Numbered from the stretch's first letter, positions 1 through 8,296 are shown. The stretch: DNA of 40,719 nucleotides from an uncultured Sphingosinicella sp. (GCF_902806315.1 NZ_CADCWD010000082.1:298-41016); one strand, 5' to 3'. Numbers and translations: made by a program. Notes: a model not told the origin generated them from the sequence alone.

Positions 1-375
1 ACTAACGCTTACAAGTTCTCCTGGGCGCTGATTCCACTTTCCATGCCATTTGTTTGGTTGCTGTTTATCCACCGACGCGCCTACCGCACTGAATACGGCG
101 CATACGACCACTTGGTCTTCGTCACCTATTCCGTCGCTTTCATGAGCATGCTGGGCATTGTGCTCGTCCTGCTGTGGGCGATAGGCTTGGGTGGCGGTTT
201 GCTACAGTCTCTGATCCTCTTGCTGCCGCCTTTGCACATGTACCGTCAACTGAGGGGGGCATACCGGCTGTCGCGTTCAAGCGCGCTTTGGCGAGCTTTC
301 ATGCTGCTGATCTTTGCCAGCGTTACTAGCAGCCTATTTCTCCTTCTCCTGATCGGGCTCGGGGTACTCGGCTGA
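1..375 (+). CDS. DUF3667-type membrane protein, C-terminal part
   Basis: The reading frame is open from base 1 and stops with TGA at 373-375, so the gene begins upstream and only about 124 residues are visible. They contain about three hydrophobic segments and short basic loops, with the pattern NAYKFSWALIPL, then YDHLVFVTYSVAFM. This resembles the C-terminal membrane region of DUF3667 proteins, which often start with a zinc-ribbon-like segment that would lie outside the window. No biochemical role is established for the family. The family call is from memory of its pattern. A 32-bp inverted-repeat element starts inside the stop codon. Confidence 0.65.
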   Translation, partial: TNAYKFSWALIPLSMPFVWLLFIHRRAYRTEYGAYDHLVFVTYSVAFMSMLGIVLVLLWAIGLGGGLLQSLILLLPPLHMYRQLRGAYRLSRSSALWRAFMLLIFASVTSSLFLLLLIGLGVLG

Positions 376-405
376 ATGTCAGCAATGGGTGGAAAGCGGA
401 CATTC
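374..405. repeat. 32-bp inverted-repeat element, copy 1
   Basis: Arms GAATGTC (374-380) and GACATTC (399-405) are perfect inverted complements around an 18-base centre containing TGGGTGGAAAGC. A second copy of the same length with the same conserved core lies at 1666-1697. Both sit just after a stop codon. The hairpin could cap a transcript, but no T-tract follows. From memory, similar short repeats are common in sphingomonad intergenic DNA. Confidence 0.6.
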
Positions 406-420
406 GCCGACACGCGGTTC

Positions 421-1167
421 TTACTGCACGAGCCCGAGCTTATGCTCCGGCATGTGCAGGTAGCTGCTCTGGAAGTCTCCGGCCGCCGCAAGCGCCTTCC
501 AGTCCGCAACCGTTACCGAGCGCTTGCTCCTCACGATCAGGCGGCTCGCGTCCAATGCCTTGAGGGTCCGGTTGACGTGAACCGGCGTAAGGCCCGTCGC
601 GTCGGCGAGTTGCTCCTGCGTCATCGGCAGATCCCACTTGCCGTGCTCGCCGAGGCCCGCAGCTTCCAGGCGAAGCGCAAACTCGCATAGGAGGTGCGCC
701 AGCCGCGTGCGCGCATCCCGCCGCCCAACATTGGCGATCCATTCCCGAAAGACGGAGCCGTCGACCAGCGTGTCGTGCCACATCGCCATCCCGATGGATG
801 GGCGCGCAAAGGCAATCTCCTGGACCGCTTCGCGAGGGATGTAGGCCACTTCGGCCCGGGTCAAAGCCTGCACATTGTGATCCGCCAGGCGCAGCAGGGA
901 GTTCTGGAGGTCGACCATGTCTCCCGACATGTGCAGCGCAAGGATCTGCCGCGCACCATCGGCGACAATCTTGTGCCGGTAGAGGTAGCCAGACCTCAGC
1001 AGGCAGGAATGGGTCGGCTTGTCCCCCTCCCGAACGACCATCCCCGCAGGTTCGAAAGTTTTGAGGGTGTAGGGAAGAGCAAGCAGCGCCTCTCGGTCAC
1101 TGTCCGAGAAGGTAGCCCAATATTCCAGCTTCCGGAGCATCGGCGCGAGGGGAGATGTGTCGGACAT
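421..1167 (-). CDS. Crp/Fnr family transcriptional regulator
   Basis: The 248-residue protein has the usual Crp/Fnr length. An N-terminal cyclic-nucleotide-binding-like beta-roll occupies roughly residues 20-145 (VVREGDKPTHSCLLRSGYLY). A C-terminal winged helix follows at about 150-230, with the helix-turn-helix TQEQLADATGLTPVHVNRTLKAL. There is no N-terminal cysteine cluster, so it is not an oxygen-sensing Fnr. The ligand is unknown. The ATG at 1167 is preceded by a GGAG-type ribosome site. It is divergent from the DUF6894 gene across about 230 bases, in which I see no convincing paired operator. Confidence 0.88.
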   Translation of the reverse strand: MSDTSPLAPMLRKLEYWATFSDSDREALLALPYTLKTFEPAGMVVREGDKPTHSCLLRSGYLYRHKIVADGARQILALHMSGDMVDLQNSLLRLADHNVQALTRAEVAYIPREAVQEIAFARPSIGMAMWHDTLVDGSVFREWIANVGRRDARTRLAHLLCEFALRLEAAGLGEHGKWDLPMTQEQLADATGLTPVHVNRTLKALDASRLIVRSKRSVTVADWKALAAAGDFQSSYLHMPEHKLGLVQ

Positions 1168-1400
1168 GAGGGTGCTCCACTTGTGGCGGGAGCTCGAAAC
1201 TCTCAGTCGCTAGTAAGCCAGGCTAAGCCAACGATGTAGGGAGTGTAGCACGGTTATGTGAAACTGCCTAACTCTATGTTTTATTTAGATGTTTCAATTC
1301 GTCTTAACCCATGATAGATATGGAACATCGTCGAGCAATCCTTGGGCCTCGACGGGCTGAGAGACCGCCGCGCTCCCGCCTTTCCGGAAGGGAGCAGCTT

Positions 1401-1637
1401 GTGCCACGGTTCTTCTTCAATGTTTACGACGACATCATTGCTGAGGACGAAGAGGGAGTGGAGCTCCCCAACCTCGACGCTGCTCGCCTGCAAGCCTTGA
1501 GGGGCGCTCGCGACCTCATCGCAGAGCAGGTAAGGCACGGCTACATTATGCTCTCACATTGGATCGATGTGATGGATGAACACGGTGCGAAGGTTTTGAC
1601 GCTCACGTTTGGTGAGGCCGTCGACATCAAAGAGTAG
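1401..1637 (+). CDS. DUF6894 family small protein
   Basis: The 78-residue protein begins PRFFFNVYDDIIAEDEEG, continues LDAARLQALRGARDLIAEQV, and ends near a beta segment VLTLTFGEAVDI. This is the DUF6894 pattern found widely in alphaproteobacteria; no function is known. The GTG at 1401 is chosen as the start because the conserved FFF motif follows at once and GGAAGGGAG lies just upstream. A longer frame opens at 1311, but its extra residues do not look conserved. It converges on the 311-aa gene that ends at 1720. Confidence 0.7.
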   Translation: MPRFFFNVYDDIIAEDEEGVELPNLDAARLQALRGARDLIAEQVRHGYIMLSHWIDVMDEHGAKVLTLTFGEAVDIKE

Positions 1638-1665
1638 CTTGGCGGCAGAGGCTCGTTGATGGAGC

Positions 1666-1697
1666 GAATGTCTGCGTTGGGTCGAGAGCAGACATCC
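1666..1697. repeat. 32-bp inverted-repeat element, copy 2
   Basis: Arms TGTCTGC (1669-1675) and GCAGACA (1688-1694) flank a centre with TGGGTCGAGA. The element starts GAATGTC like the copy at 374-405, has the same length, and shares most bases, including the TGGGT core. It lies between two convergent genes. Confidence 0.6.
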
Positions 1698-1719
1698 GTG
1701 AACCCTGGACTTGGCCGCT

Positions 1720-2655
1720 TTAGCGCGAGCGAAGTAGCTTCCGGAGTGCCGAGGCCCAGCCCGGTATATGCGGCACGCGATGCACAGTTGGATCGCGGCG
1801 TTTGATAAGCTCGGTCCGGCTGCACTGCGTGAGCTGCTCCCAGTCCTCTTCGAAGACGTAGAGAGCATTTCCGTATTCCAGGTTTTCAAGTGCGACGAGC
1901 TTACTCCCGAACCTTGCTCCGAAGTAGCGCGCGAACCTGCCCGAGCCGAGGATAAAGCCGTCGTGGTTGAGACCGTCGAGAACACGAAGCCGATGAGCGG
2001 CAACGGCCAGACGCTCACCACTCACCCCTTTTTTGTTCGACAGCCGCTCCAAGACACGATCCGCAGAACCGGGCGGCAGCAATTCCCAATCGACGTGCTG
2101 GATCTTGGCATACGCGTCATCATTAAGGTCGGCGTCGAACACCTGCGCCTCTCCGACCGCTTCGCTGAGGAGCTTCAGATTAAACGTGAGGTCTTCGGCG
2201 AAATTCGCTGCGTCGCGCCGAAGAGGCTCATCAACCCGGAACCGAACAATAGCGGCGTCACGCAGGTGCTCAAGAATTGTCGCCGAGATCGTAAGGAGCT
2301 TCGCGGGATGGTATTCGAGTGGATAAGCCTCGACTGTCCGGTGGACCAGATGAGAGCCGCTGCCGTTCCAGCTCGGCGCCGAATGCGATATCTCCCGAAG
2401 CTCCTTGGGCAGATCCTTCCGCTTAAGCTGCCAGCCGTCCAGATTGCGCTCGGCGAACGCGCCGCCAGCCCGCGATGGCGGTGCAGGATCAACCGTGGTG
2501 ATCCGGCCACGTTCAATCGACAACCCGAGATGCCCAAGCGTCTCGGCGTCCTGCAAAGTGAACGTTTTGACAGCGGCGACCACGACGCTGGATCCGCTAA
2601 CTTGTGCGAGTGCTGATTGAGTTGCCCGGGAGAGCCGTGGTCTGCTGGCGGTCAT
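1720..2655 (-). CDS. Unrecognised 311-aa protein in phage-like patch
   Basis: I do not recognise this family. The protein is soluble, without a signal peptide or membrane segment. It has mixed charged and hydrophobic stretches (FRVDEPLRRDAANFAEDLTFNLKLLSEAVG) and a basic C-terminus ending RKLLRSR. The ATG at 2655 has GGGAG upstream. It follows the DUF5681 and methyltransferase genes on the same strand with short spacing, so it probably belongs to the same transcript. Its codons look less GC-biased at third positions than the housekeeping genes to the right, which fits acquired DNA. Length and lack of frame breaks support a real gene. Confidence 0.7.
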   Translation of the reverse strand: MTASRPRLSRATQSALAQVSGSSVVVAAVKTFTLQDAETLGHLGLSIERGRITTVDPAPPSRAGGAFAERNLDGWQLKRKDLPKELREISHSAPSWNGSGSHLVHRTVEAYPLEYHPAKLLTISATILEHLRDAAIVRFRVDEPLRRDAANFAEDLTFNLKLLSEAVGEAQVFDADLNDDAYAKIQHVDWELLPPGSADRVLERLSNKKGVSGERLAVAAHRLRVLDGLNHDGFILGSGRFARYFGARFGSKLVALENLEYGNALYVFEEDWEQLTQCSRTELIKRRDPTVHRVPHIPGWASALRKLLRSR

Positions 2656-2685
2656 GCTTCGTCTCCCGTAGAAGTCGGCAGCTTC

Positions 2686-3108
2686 TTATAGCATCGGTCC
2701 TGAAGCCAAATGATCCACCCGAAGACGCCGGTCCTCCTCTTCGATGCCCCGAACGAGCTCGGCCATCGCCGATTGGGCGAGACGGTTGCCCTTCATGGCG
2801 GAGACGCCAAGGGCGCGGAATACGGCTTTGATAACCGGCATCTCGATCACCTTCTCGCCTTCCCGAACGGCAATGGTCCGGTAAGCCTCCTCGAGCAGCA
2901 TCCGGTTGGCCGGCTGGGTTCCGAAATCGAGGCTGTCGCACGTCGGCACGGTGTTCTTTGAACGCTTCGGCCTCCCTTTGGGATTGCCCGACTGTCCTTT
3001 CTGGAATCGGTGCTGAGCCGGCGGCTTGGCGTAGCCCACATCGTAAGGAGCCGGGTTATTGCTTTCGTCCGTGCCGCCAGGAGACACCCGCCGCGCCGAC
3101 CGGCTCAT
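2686..3108 (-). CDS. DUF5681 domain-containing protein
   Basis: The 140-residue protein contains VGYAKPPAQHRFQKGQSGNPKGRPK at about residues 24-48, the hallmark of DUF5681. Members often occur in prophages and integrated elements next to DNA-modification or packaging genes; their function is not settled. A helical acidic C-terminal half follows. Its ATG overlaps the stop of the upstream methyltransferase frame by four bases (3105-3108), so translation is probably coupled. The surroundings suggest a phage-derived module that now lacks recognisable terminase, portal or capsid genes. Confidence 0.85.
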   Translation of the reverse strand: MSRSARRVSPGGTDESNNPAPYDVGYAKPPAQHRFQKGQSGNPKGRPKRSKNTVPTCDSLDFGTQPANRMLLEEAYRTIAVREGEKVIEMPVIKAVFRALGVSAMKGNRLAQSAMAELVRGIEEEDRRLRVDHLASGPML

Positions 3109-4425
3109 TCTGCCGCCTCCAGATCAAGACCGAGCCGCTCGTCAGAAACCACGTCAAGATAGGCGCCACTCCCGTTCAACGTCGCCCGCTTGCCGGTGTA
3201 ATGTTCCCAACGCCTGATGATCGTGTCACAGTAGATCGGATCAAATTCGATAAGCCGGGCGGACCGACCCGTCTTCTCGGCTGCGATCAAGGTTGAGCCG
3301 GAGCCACCGAACCCATCGAGCACGGTCTCGCCGCGACGTGAGCAGTCGCGAATGGCGTCGGCGATGAGCGCGACCGGCTTCACTGTCGGGTGCATGGCGA
3401 GTTCCTCAGACCGGCTGGCGCCGATCGAGCTAATGCCTGCATAATCCCATACGTTGGTGCGGTATCGGCCAGTCTCTCCGAGGCCGAAGCTGTTGGTGTG
3501 CTCTGCCCGTCCTTGCTTGAAGACGAAGACCAGTTCGTGCTTCGAACGATAAAAGGCGCCCATGCCGCCGTTCGTCTTATTCCAGACGACCAGGTTCTTG
3601 AGCTCTGTGAAGGCAGCTGATCCGGCCGTGAGCAGTTCGCCCATGTGGCGCCAGTCCATGCAGACGTAGGCGATCGCACCGTCGCGCATCACCCTGCCGA
3701 GATTGCCGAGCGTCTGAGCCAGGAAGGCGGTGAACTGCGGCTCACTCATCTCGCCAGACGCGAACGCGAATTCGCGATGCTTTACTGAGCCAAGGCCGCA
3801 GACGTTTCCGTCGATCGCCACATTGTACGGCGGATCCGTGAACACGAGATCTGCACGCGCGCCAGCCATAAGCGCGTCCATGTCAGACAAGCTGCGTGTG
3901 TCGCCGCAAAGCAGGCGATGTCGCCCGAGCAACCAGAGATCACCGTGCCTGCTCACGGGCGGGCCGGTTATGGCCGGAACCGCGTCCTCGGCAGCATCGA
4001 TGCCGTCGGGATCGGCTTCACCAGCCTCGTCCAAAATGAAGTCGACCTCCGCCAGGCTGAAGCCCGTGAGCTCTAGATCGAAGTCGAGATCGACGAGCGC
4101 TTGCAACTCGATCGCCCAGGATCTGTTTGTCCCAACCTGCATTCAGCGCCAGCTTGTTATCGGCCAAGACGTAGGCGCGGCGCTCGGCCGCCGTGAGATG
4201 CGACAGGGCAAGCGTTGGAACTGCTTTCATCCCGAGAAGCTTGGCCGCCTCAACACGGCCGTGCCCGGAGACGATTTCTCCCTCGTCGGAAATGAGGACA
4301 GGGTTCGTGAACCCGAACCTCTCGATCGACGACGCGATCTGCTTGATCTGCTTCCTCGAATGCGTGCGCGCGTTGCCAGCGTAGGGCCGCAGCGACGAAA
4401 CCTCTTCTCGACCAGCTGACCCCAC
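3105..4425 (-). pseudogene. ParB-like/DNA methyltransferase fusion, frameshifted
   Basis: Two overlapping frames together encode one family member of about 439 residues. The N-terminal frame (4425 down to about 4118) is a ParB/sulfiredoxin-like domain with IVSGHGRVEAAKLLG and LADNKLALNAGWD. The C-terminal frame (from about 4117 to 3105) continues AIELQALVDLDFDLELTGF. It holds the methyltransferase motifs TDPPYNVAIDG and, later, DGFGGSGSTLIAAE. DPPY before FxGxG is the order of beta-class N6-adenine or N4-cytosine methyltransferases. One extra base in the CCC at 4115-4117 (GGG on the coding strand) breaks the frame; deleting it restores the expected join. Whether this is decay or a sequencing error cannot be told. 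The 345-residue C-terminal frame could still be translated from an internal ATG at 4142, which keeps the catalytic domain. Confidence 0.82.
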
Positions 4426-4452
4426 CTCATCACGACCACTCCTGTGTACGTC

Positions 4453-4468
4453 AGCGTAATACTACGTT
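4453..4468. promoter_or_regulatory. Candidate operator upstream of the XRE gene
   Basis: AGCGTA (4453-4458) and TACGTT (4463-4468) form a near-palindrome with one mismatch around ATAC. It sits between the divergent methyltransferase and XRE genes. The octamer CCTGTGTA occurs twice nearby, at 4441-4448 and 4478-4485. An XRE repressor would be expected to bind such a site, but binding is inferred only from position. Confidence 0.35.
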
Positions 4469-4531
4469 GAACGCTTGCCTGTGTAATCCTGGGCGTATGC
4501 TGGCGTGCTACCGCAGTTGAACGAGGTCCAA

Positions 4532-4864
4532 GTGAGTTTCTCCCGACGGCTCCATGAGCTACGCATCGCAAATCGTCTTTCCCTCCAAGATGTCGCGGAC
4601 AGGGTCGGCATTTCGAAGGCCCACGTCTGGAACTTGGAGAAAGGTCTCTCGGACAATCCATCCATGGAGCTGGTGCTGAAGCTCGCGGACTTGTTTCGGG
4701 TTCGGGTCGCGGCTTTGGTCGGTGAGGATCCGGATGCGCCGGGCGAAGACCCGGCGATGATCGCCATGTTCAAAGATCTCAAACAGCTCGATGACCGGGA
4801 CCGAGGCACCATCGCTGCGCTGATGGAGCAGATGAAACGTCGTGGGGCGAAGGGCGCCGGTTGA
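4532..4864 (+). CDS. XRE-family helix-turn-helix regulator
   Basis: The protein of about 110 residues starts SFSRRLHELRIANRLSLQDVADRVGISKAHVWNLEKG, a clear Cro/C1-type helix-turn-helix with LQDVADRVGISKAHVWNLE as its core. A short helical tail ends in a basic stretch. GTG at 4532 is preferred because GAGG lies just upstream and the domain starts immediately; GTG at 4505 would add nine residues. It overlaps the peptidase gene by four bases (TTGA at 4861-4864). In such pairs the regulator is often the peptidase's substrate, as for ImmR and ImmA of ICEBs1. That role is inferred here from the pairing. Confidence 0.85.
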   Translation: MSFSRRLHELRIANRLSLQDVADRVGISKAHVWNLEKGLSDNPSMELVLKLADLFRVRVAALVGEDPDAPGEDPAMIAMFKDLKQLDDRDRGTIAALMEQMKRRGAKGAG

Positions 4865-5688
4865 AGATCAGTCGCCTCGATCTCGACGGTGTCGGCTCAC
4901 CGGCGGCGTTAGCAGCTCGGATTCACGAGCTTGAGCCCGGCCTCCCGCCCAAGCTGCCGCTCGAGGAGCTCTGCGCTTGCCTCGACATCCAGTCGATTAC
5001 TGAGCTGGAGACGCAAGGTTTCGAGGCCGCTTTGGTCATGGACGACCTAAAGGCCAGCGGCGCTATATTGCTGGCGAAGGATAGGCCGCCGAAGCGTCGG
5101 CGCTATTCCATCGCCCATGAGCTCGGGCATTTCCTGATACCGACGCACCTCCCGGTCCGGGGACGTCCCCTTGAATGCTCTCTCGACGATTTCCATCTGC
5201 CGGATCCTAAGGATCGGGACCGGCGACGGCGGATCGAAGCCGAGGCAAATCGCTTCGCGGCGCACTTATTGATGCCGCCGGAGCGAGTGAGGACGGGCAT
5301 AGGTCAGTCCGGATCGAGCCTCGAGGGCATAATCGCCATGGCAGGCGAGTTCGGGGTGAGTAAGGAAGCCATGGCTCGCTCCTGGGTACAATTGCATCGT
5401 GAACCAGTCGCGATCCTCGTAGTGCATCACGGATGGGTCATTCGCCGCTACCGGAACGACGATTTCCCTTGGCTGCCGGACCACAATGGCCAGCTGCCGC
5501 CTGAGTCCGTCGCCGCTCTCGAATGGGCCAACGCAGGGTTCTCTGAAACCGAAGACATTGACCCGTCGGCGTGGCTCTCTGATCGCGACGCTAGAAGGAC
5601 CCTTAGCTTGACGGAGCAGGTCCTTGGCCAGCGTAACGGCTACGCGCTGATCCTACTACAGGCCGAGCTCGACGACGGGGCGGTATAG
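4861..5688 (+). CDS. ImmA/IrrE family metallo-endopeptidase
   Basis: The 275-residue protein carries the zinc motif HELGH at residues 86-90. RRRIEAEANRFAAHLLMP follows around 122-139 and supplies the downstream glutamate ligand typical of ImmA/IrrE proteins. The family cleaves repressors to release mobile-element or stress genes. The start is a TTG at 4861 overlapping the XRE stop codon, so the two are translationally coupled. The C-terminal 120 residues look like a separate small domain of unknown role. The likely target is the neighbouring XRE protein, by analogy with other pairs. Confidence 0.88.
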   Translation: MKISRLDLDGVGSPAALAARIHELEPGLPPKLPLEELCACLDIQSITELETQGFEAALVMDDLKASGAILLAKDRPPKRRRYSIAHELGHFLIPTHLPVRGRPLECSLDDFHLPDPKDRDRRRRIEAEANRFAAHLLMPPERVRTGIGQSGSSLEGIIAMAGEFGVSKEAMARSWVQLHREPVAILVVHHGWVIRRYRNDDFPWLPDHNGQLPPESVAALEWANAGFSETEDIDPSAWLSDRDARRTLSLTEQVLGQRNGYALILLQAELDDGAV

Positions 5689-5704
5689 CGACGAGCGTCG
5701 GCGG

Positions 5705-5915
5705 ATCTGACTGCTTTGCATCCCTGATCTCACTTTTGCGACCTCTGTTTTGCCCGCCTCCGATCCCTGTTCGGCGCTTCCGGGTTCCCTGTTATATCGG
5801 CAGGGAGGATCCCGCGTAAACCGCGGGAAAGCTCGCGTTTCCAAGCGGCATGAGGCCAAAGTCGCAGGCCAGATTGTCATTTTTCCCTGTAAACTTGGGC
5901 TGAACAGGGTAATCG
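5705..5915. repeat. CCCTG/CAGGG-rich repeat region
   Basis: The stretch between the peptidase and the ABC-F gene holds repeated CCCTG units (near 5720, 5764, 5787 and 5885) and inverted CAGGG units (5801-5805, 5905-5909). Nested hairpins are TCCCTG/CAGGGA (5786-5791 with 5801-5806) and CCCGCG/CGCGGG (5811-5816 with 5822-5827). Read on the minus strand it contains AACAGGGAA-type words that, from memory, recur near integrated elements in alphaproteobacteria. No gene is visible. It may mark the right edge of the accessory patch. Confidence 0.45.
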
Positions 5916-5975
5916 CGCTCAGAGAGCGGTTCGCAGCTGACTGCGCCCACCGCCATTTCGCCGAGTATTAACGCA

Positions 5976-7844
5976 GTGCTGAATCTTGCCAACGTCACCG
6001 TCCGCCTTGGCGGGCGCACCATCCTGGACGGCGCCACTGCGGCGCTGCCGCCGCGCAGCCGCGTCGGGCTGATCGGGCGCAACGGGGCGGGCAAGACGAC
6101 GCTTGTGCGGGTGATCGCCGGGATGCTGGAGCCGGATGGCGGATCGGCCGACATGCCGCGCGGCGTCCGGCTTGGTTATATCGCGCAGGAAGCGCCGGGC
6201 GGGCAGGCGACTCCGATCGAGACGGTGCTCGCCGCCGACACCGAGCGTTCGGCCTTGCTGGCGGAGAGCGAGACCTGCGAGGATCCCGACCGAATCGGCG
6301 AAGTGCACGAGCGACTCCTCGCGATCGATGCCCATTCGGCGCCCGCGCGGGCGGCGCGAATCTTGATCGGCCTCGGATTCGACGAGGAGGCGCAGGGGCG
6401 ACCGCTGGAAAGCTTTTCTGGCGGCTGGCGGATGCGCGTCGCTCTCGCGAGCCTGCTCTTCTCCCAGCCCGATCTGCTGCTGCTCGACGAGCCTTCGAAC
6501 CACCTCGATCTCGAAGCGGTGCTGTGGCTGGAGGACTTCCTCGTATCCTATCCGGCGACGATCCTGATCGTCAGCCATGAGCGCGACTTCCTCAACAATG
6601 TCGTCGATCACATCCTGCACCTCGATCGCGGCAAGCTCGCTTTGTATCCAGGCGGCTACGACGCGTTCGAGCGCCAGCGGGCCGAGCGCCAGGCGCAGCT
6701 CGCCTCGGCCCGTGCCAAGCAGCAGGCGGAGCGCGAGAAACTGCAGGACTATATCGCCCGGAACAGCGCCCGCGCGTCGACCGCAAAGCAGGCCCAGTCG
6801 CGCGCCAAGGCGCTCGCCCGCATGCAGCCGATCGCCGAGTTGCTCGACGATCCGAGCCTTTCCTTCGGCTTCCCGGATCCCGATGCACTGCGCCCGCCTT
6901 TGATCACGCTGGACATGGCTTCGGTCGGCTACGGTGCAACGCCGATCCTCCAGCGCCTCAACCTGCGCCTCGACCCGGACGACCGGATCGCTTTGCTCGG
7001 CCGCAACGGCAATGGCAAGACGACCCTCGCCCGCCTGCTCGCGGCGCAGCTTACGCCGATGGATGGCGCAAAGGCTGCCTCGGGCAAGCTGCGCGTGGGC
7101 TACTTCACCCAATATCAGGTGGAAGAGCTCGACCGCGACGACACCCCGCTTGAGCATATGACCCGCAAGATGGCGGGTGCGACCCCCTCGGCCGTGCGCG
7201 CCCAGCTCGGCCGCTTCGGCTTTTCCGGCCCGAAGGCGACCACCCAAGTTGGCAAGCTATCGGGCGGCGAGCGCGCGCGGCTCGCGCTGGCGCTCATCAC
7301 CCGCGACGCGCCGCACCTCCTGATCCTCGACGAGCCGACCAACCACCTGGACGTCGATGCGCGCGAGGCGCTGATCCAGGCGCTCAACGCTTACTCGGGC
7401 GCAGTCGTGATCGTCAGCCACGACCGCCACATGCTGGAGATGACCGCCGACCGGCTGGTGCTCGTTGATGCCGGCACCGCGCGCGAATATGACGGCACGC
7501 TCGACGACTATATCGCGCTGGTGCTCGCCGGCGACCCCGCGGCTCCGTCCAAGGCGGAAGCAAAGGCGAGCCGCAAGGACAGCCGCCGCGCCGCCGCCGA
7601 AGCGCGCGAGAAGAGCCAGGCGCTCCGCCGTCGGGTCAAGGATGCCGAGGCCGAGCTTGCACGCCTCACGGCCCAGCGCAGCAACATCGACCGCGCCATG
7701 TTCGACCCGAGCTCGGCCGATGCCTCGCTCGCCAGCCTGAGCATGGGCGACCTGATGAAGCGGCGGGGCGAGGTGGAGCGCAAGATCGCCGCGATCGAAG
7801 CCGCCTGGGTCGATGCCAGCGAGGCGCTTGAGCGCGCCGCCTAG
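5976..7844 (+). CDS. ABC-F family ATP-binding protein
   Basis: The 622-residue protein has two ABC ATPase domains on one chain and no membrane segments. The first has Walker A GRNGAGKTT at about 34-42 and signature SGGWRMRVALA near 147. The second has GRNGNGKTT near 342 and LSGGERARLALAL near 428. Each has a Walker B ending in LLDEPSNHLD or LILDEPTNHLD. A charged linker separates them, and a coiled C-terminal tail follows at about 530-620, as in Uup/YheS-type members. ABC-F proteins act on ribosomes rather than transporting solutes. The start is GTG at 5976. It converges on the Gre-type gene, sharing CTAG at 7841-7844. Confidence 0.93.
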   Translation: MLNLANVTVRLGGRTILDGATAALPPRSRVGLIGRNGAGKTTLVRVIAGMLEPDGGSADMPRGVRLGYIAQEAPGGQATPIETVLAADTERSALLAESETCEDPDRIGEVHERLLAIDAHSAPARAARILIGLGFDEEAQGRPLESFSGGWRMRVALASLLFSQPDLLLLDEPSNHLDLEAVLWLEDFLVSYPATILIVSHERDFLNNVVDHILHLDRGKLALYPGGYDAFERQRAERQAQLASARAKQQAEREKLQDYIARNSARASTAKQAQSRAKALARMQPIAELLDDPSLSFGFPDPDALRPPLITLDMASVGYGATPILQRLNLRLDPDDRIALLGRNGNGKTTLARLLAAQLTPMDGAKAASGKLRVGYFTQYQVEELDRDDTPLEHMTRKMAGATPSAVRAQLGRFGFSGPKATTQVGKLSGGERARLALALITRDAPHLLILDEPTNHLDVDAREALIQALNAYSGAVVIVSHDRHMLEMTADRLVLVDAGTAREYDGTLDDYIALVLAGDPAAPSKAEAKASRKDSRRAAAEAREKSQALRRRVKDAEAELARLTAQRSNIDRAMFDPSSADASLASLSMGDLMKRRGEVERKIAAIEAAWVDASEALERAA

Positions 7845-8296
7845 CTCAGCTCAATTACCTCTAATGCCTCGACCTCGCCGCCGAAATCGATGAGGTCGCC
7901 GACCTCCGCGCCGATCAGCGCCCGACCCAGGGGCGATGAGAATGAAATGAGCCCGTTCGCCGGATCGGCCTCGTCGTCGCCGACGATCCGCATCTCCTTG
8001 GCCTTGCCCCTGTGCAGGAAGCGGGCCTGGGAGCCGATCGCCGCCTTTCCCTCGGGCGGAGGCGGAGCCACTTGGGCCGTTGCGAGCCGCGTCCGCCAGT
8101 AGCGGAGGTCGCGCTTCGCCTCGGCAAGCCGCGTCTCGTCGTCCTCGGTCGCCACCAGCCCCTCGAGCTCCTCCACCCGCGCCTCGATCTGAGCGAGCCC
8201 GGAGGGCGTCACCAGGTTGGGACCGACGGGGATCGGGATCTCGAACCGAGGCTCCTTATGCTCCTCGTCGCTCTCCCGCCGAAACGCTACGCTCAC
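7841..8296 (-). CDS. GreA/GreB-type elongation factor
   Basis: The roughly 151-residue protein has an N-terminal charged helical part (LAQIEARVEELEGL, then TRLAEAKRDLRYWRTRL). The C-terminal domain has GDDEADPANGLISFSSPLGRALIGAEVGD, the typical GreA/GreB FKBP-like end. Gre factors bind RNA polymerase and stimulate cleavage of backtracked transcripts. The first 30 residues differ from classical GreA, so it may be a divergent Gre-like factor rather than the main GreA. GTG at 8296 is chosen because GGAAGGAG (minus strand, 8309-8302) sits just upstream. Its stop interlocks with that of the ABC-F gene. Confidence 0.85.
   Translation of the reverse strand: MSVAFRRESDEEHKEPRFEIPIPVGPNLVTPSGLAQIEARVEELEGLVATEDDETRLAEAKRDLRYWRTRLATAQVAPPPPEGKAAIGSQARFLHRGKAKEMRIVGDDEADPANGLISFSSPLGRALIGAEVGDLIDFGGEVEALEVIELS

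Noticed and set aside
5919-7247. A 442-residue frame antisense to the ABC-F gene
   Set aside because: It lies over two clear ATPase domains and is Arg/Gly-rich without motifs.
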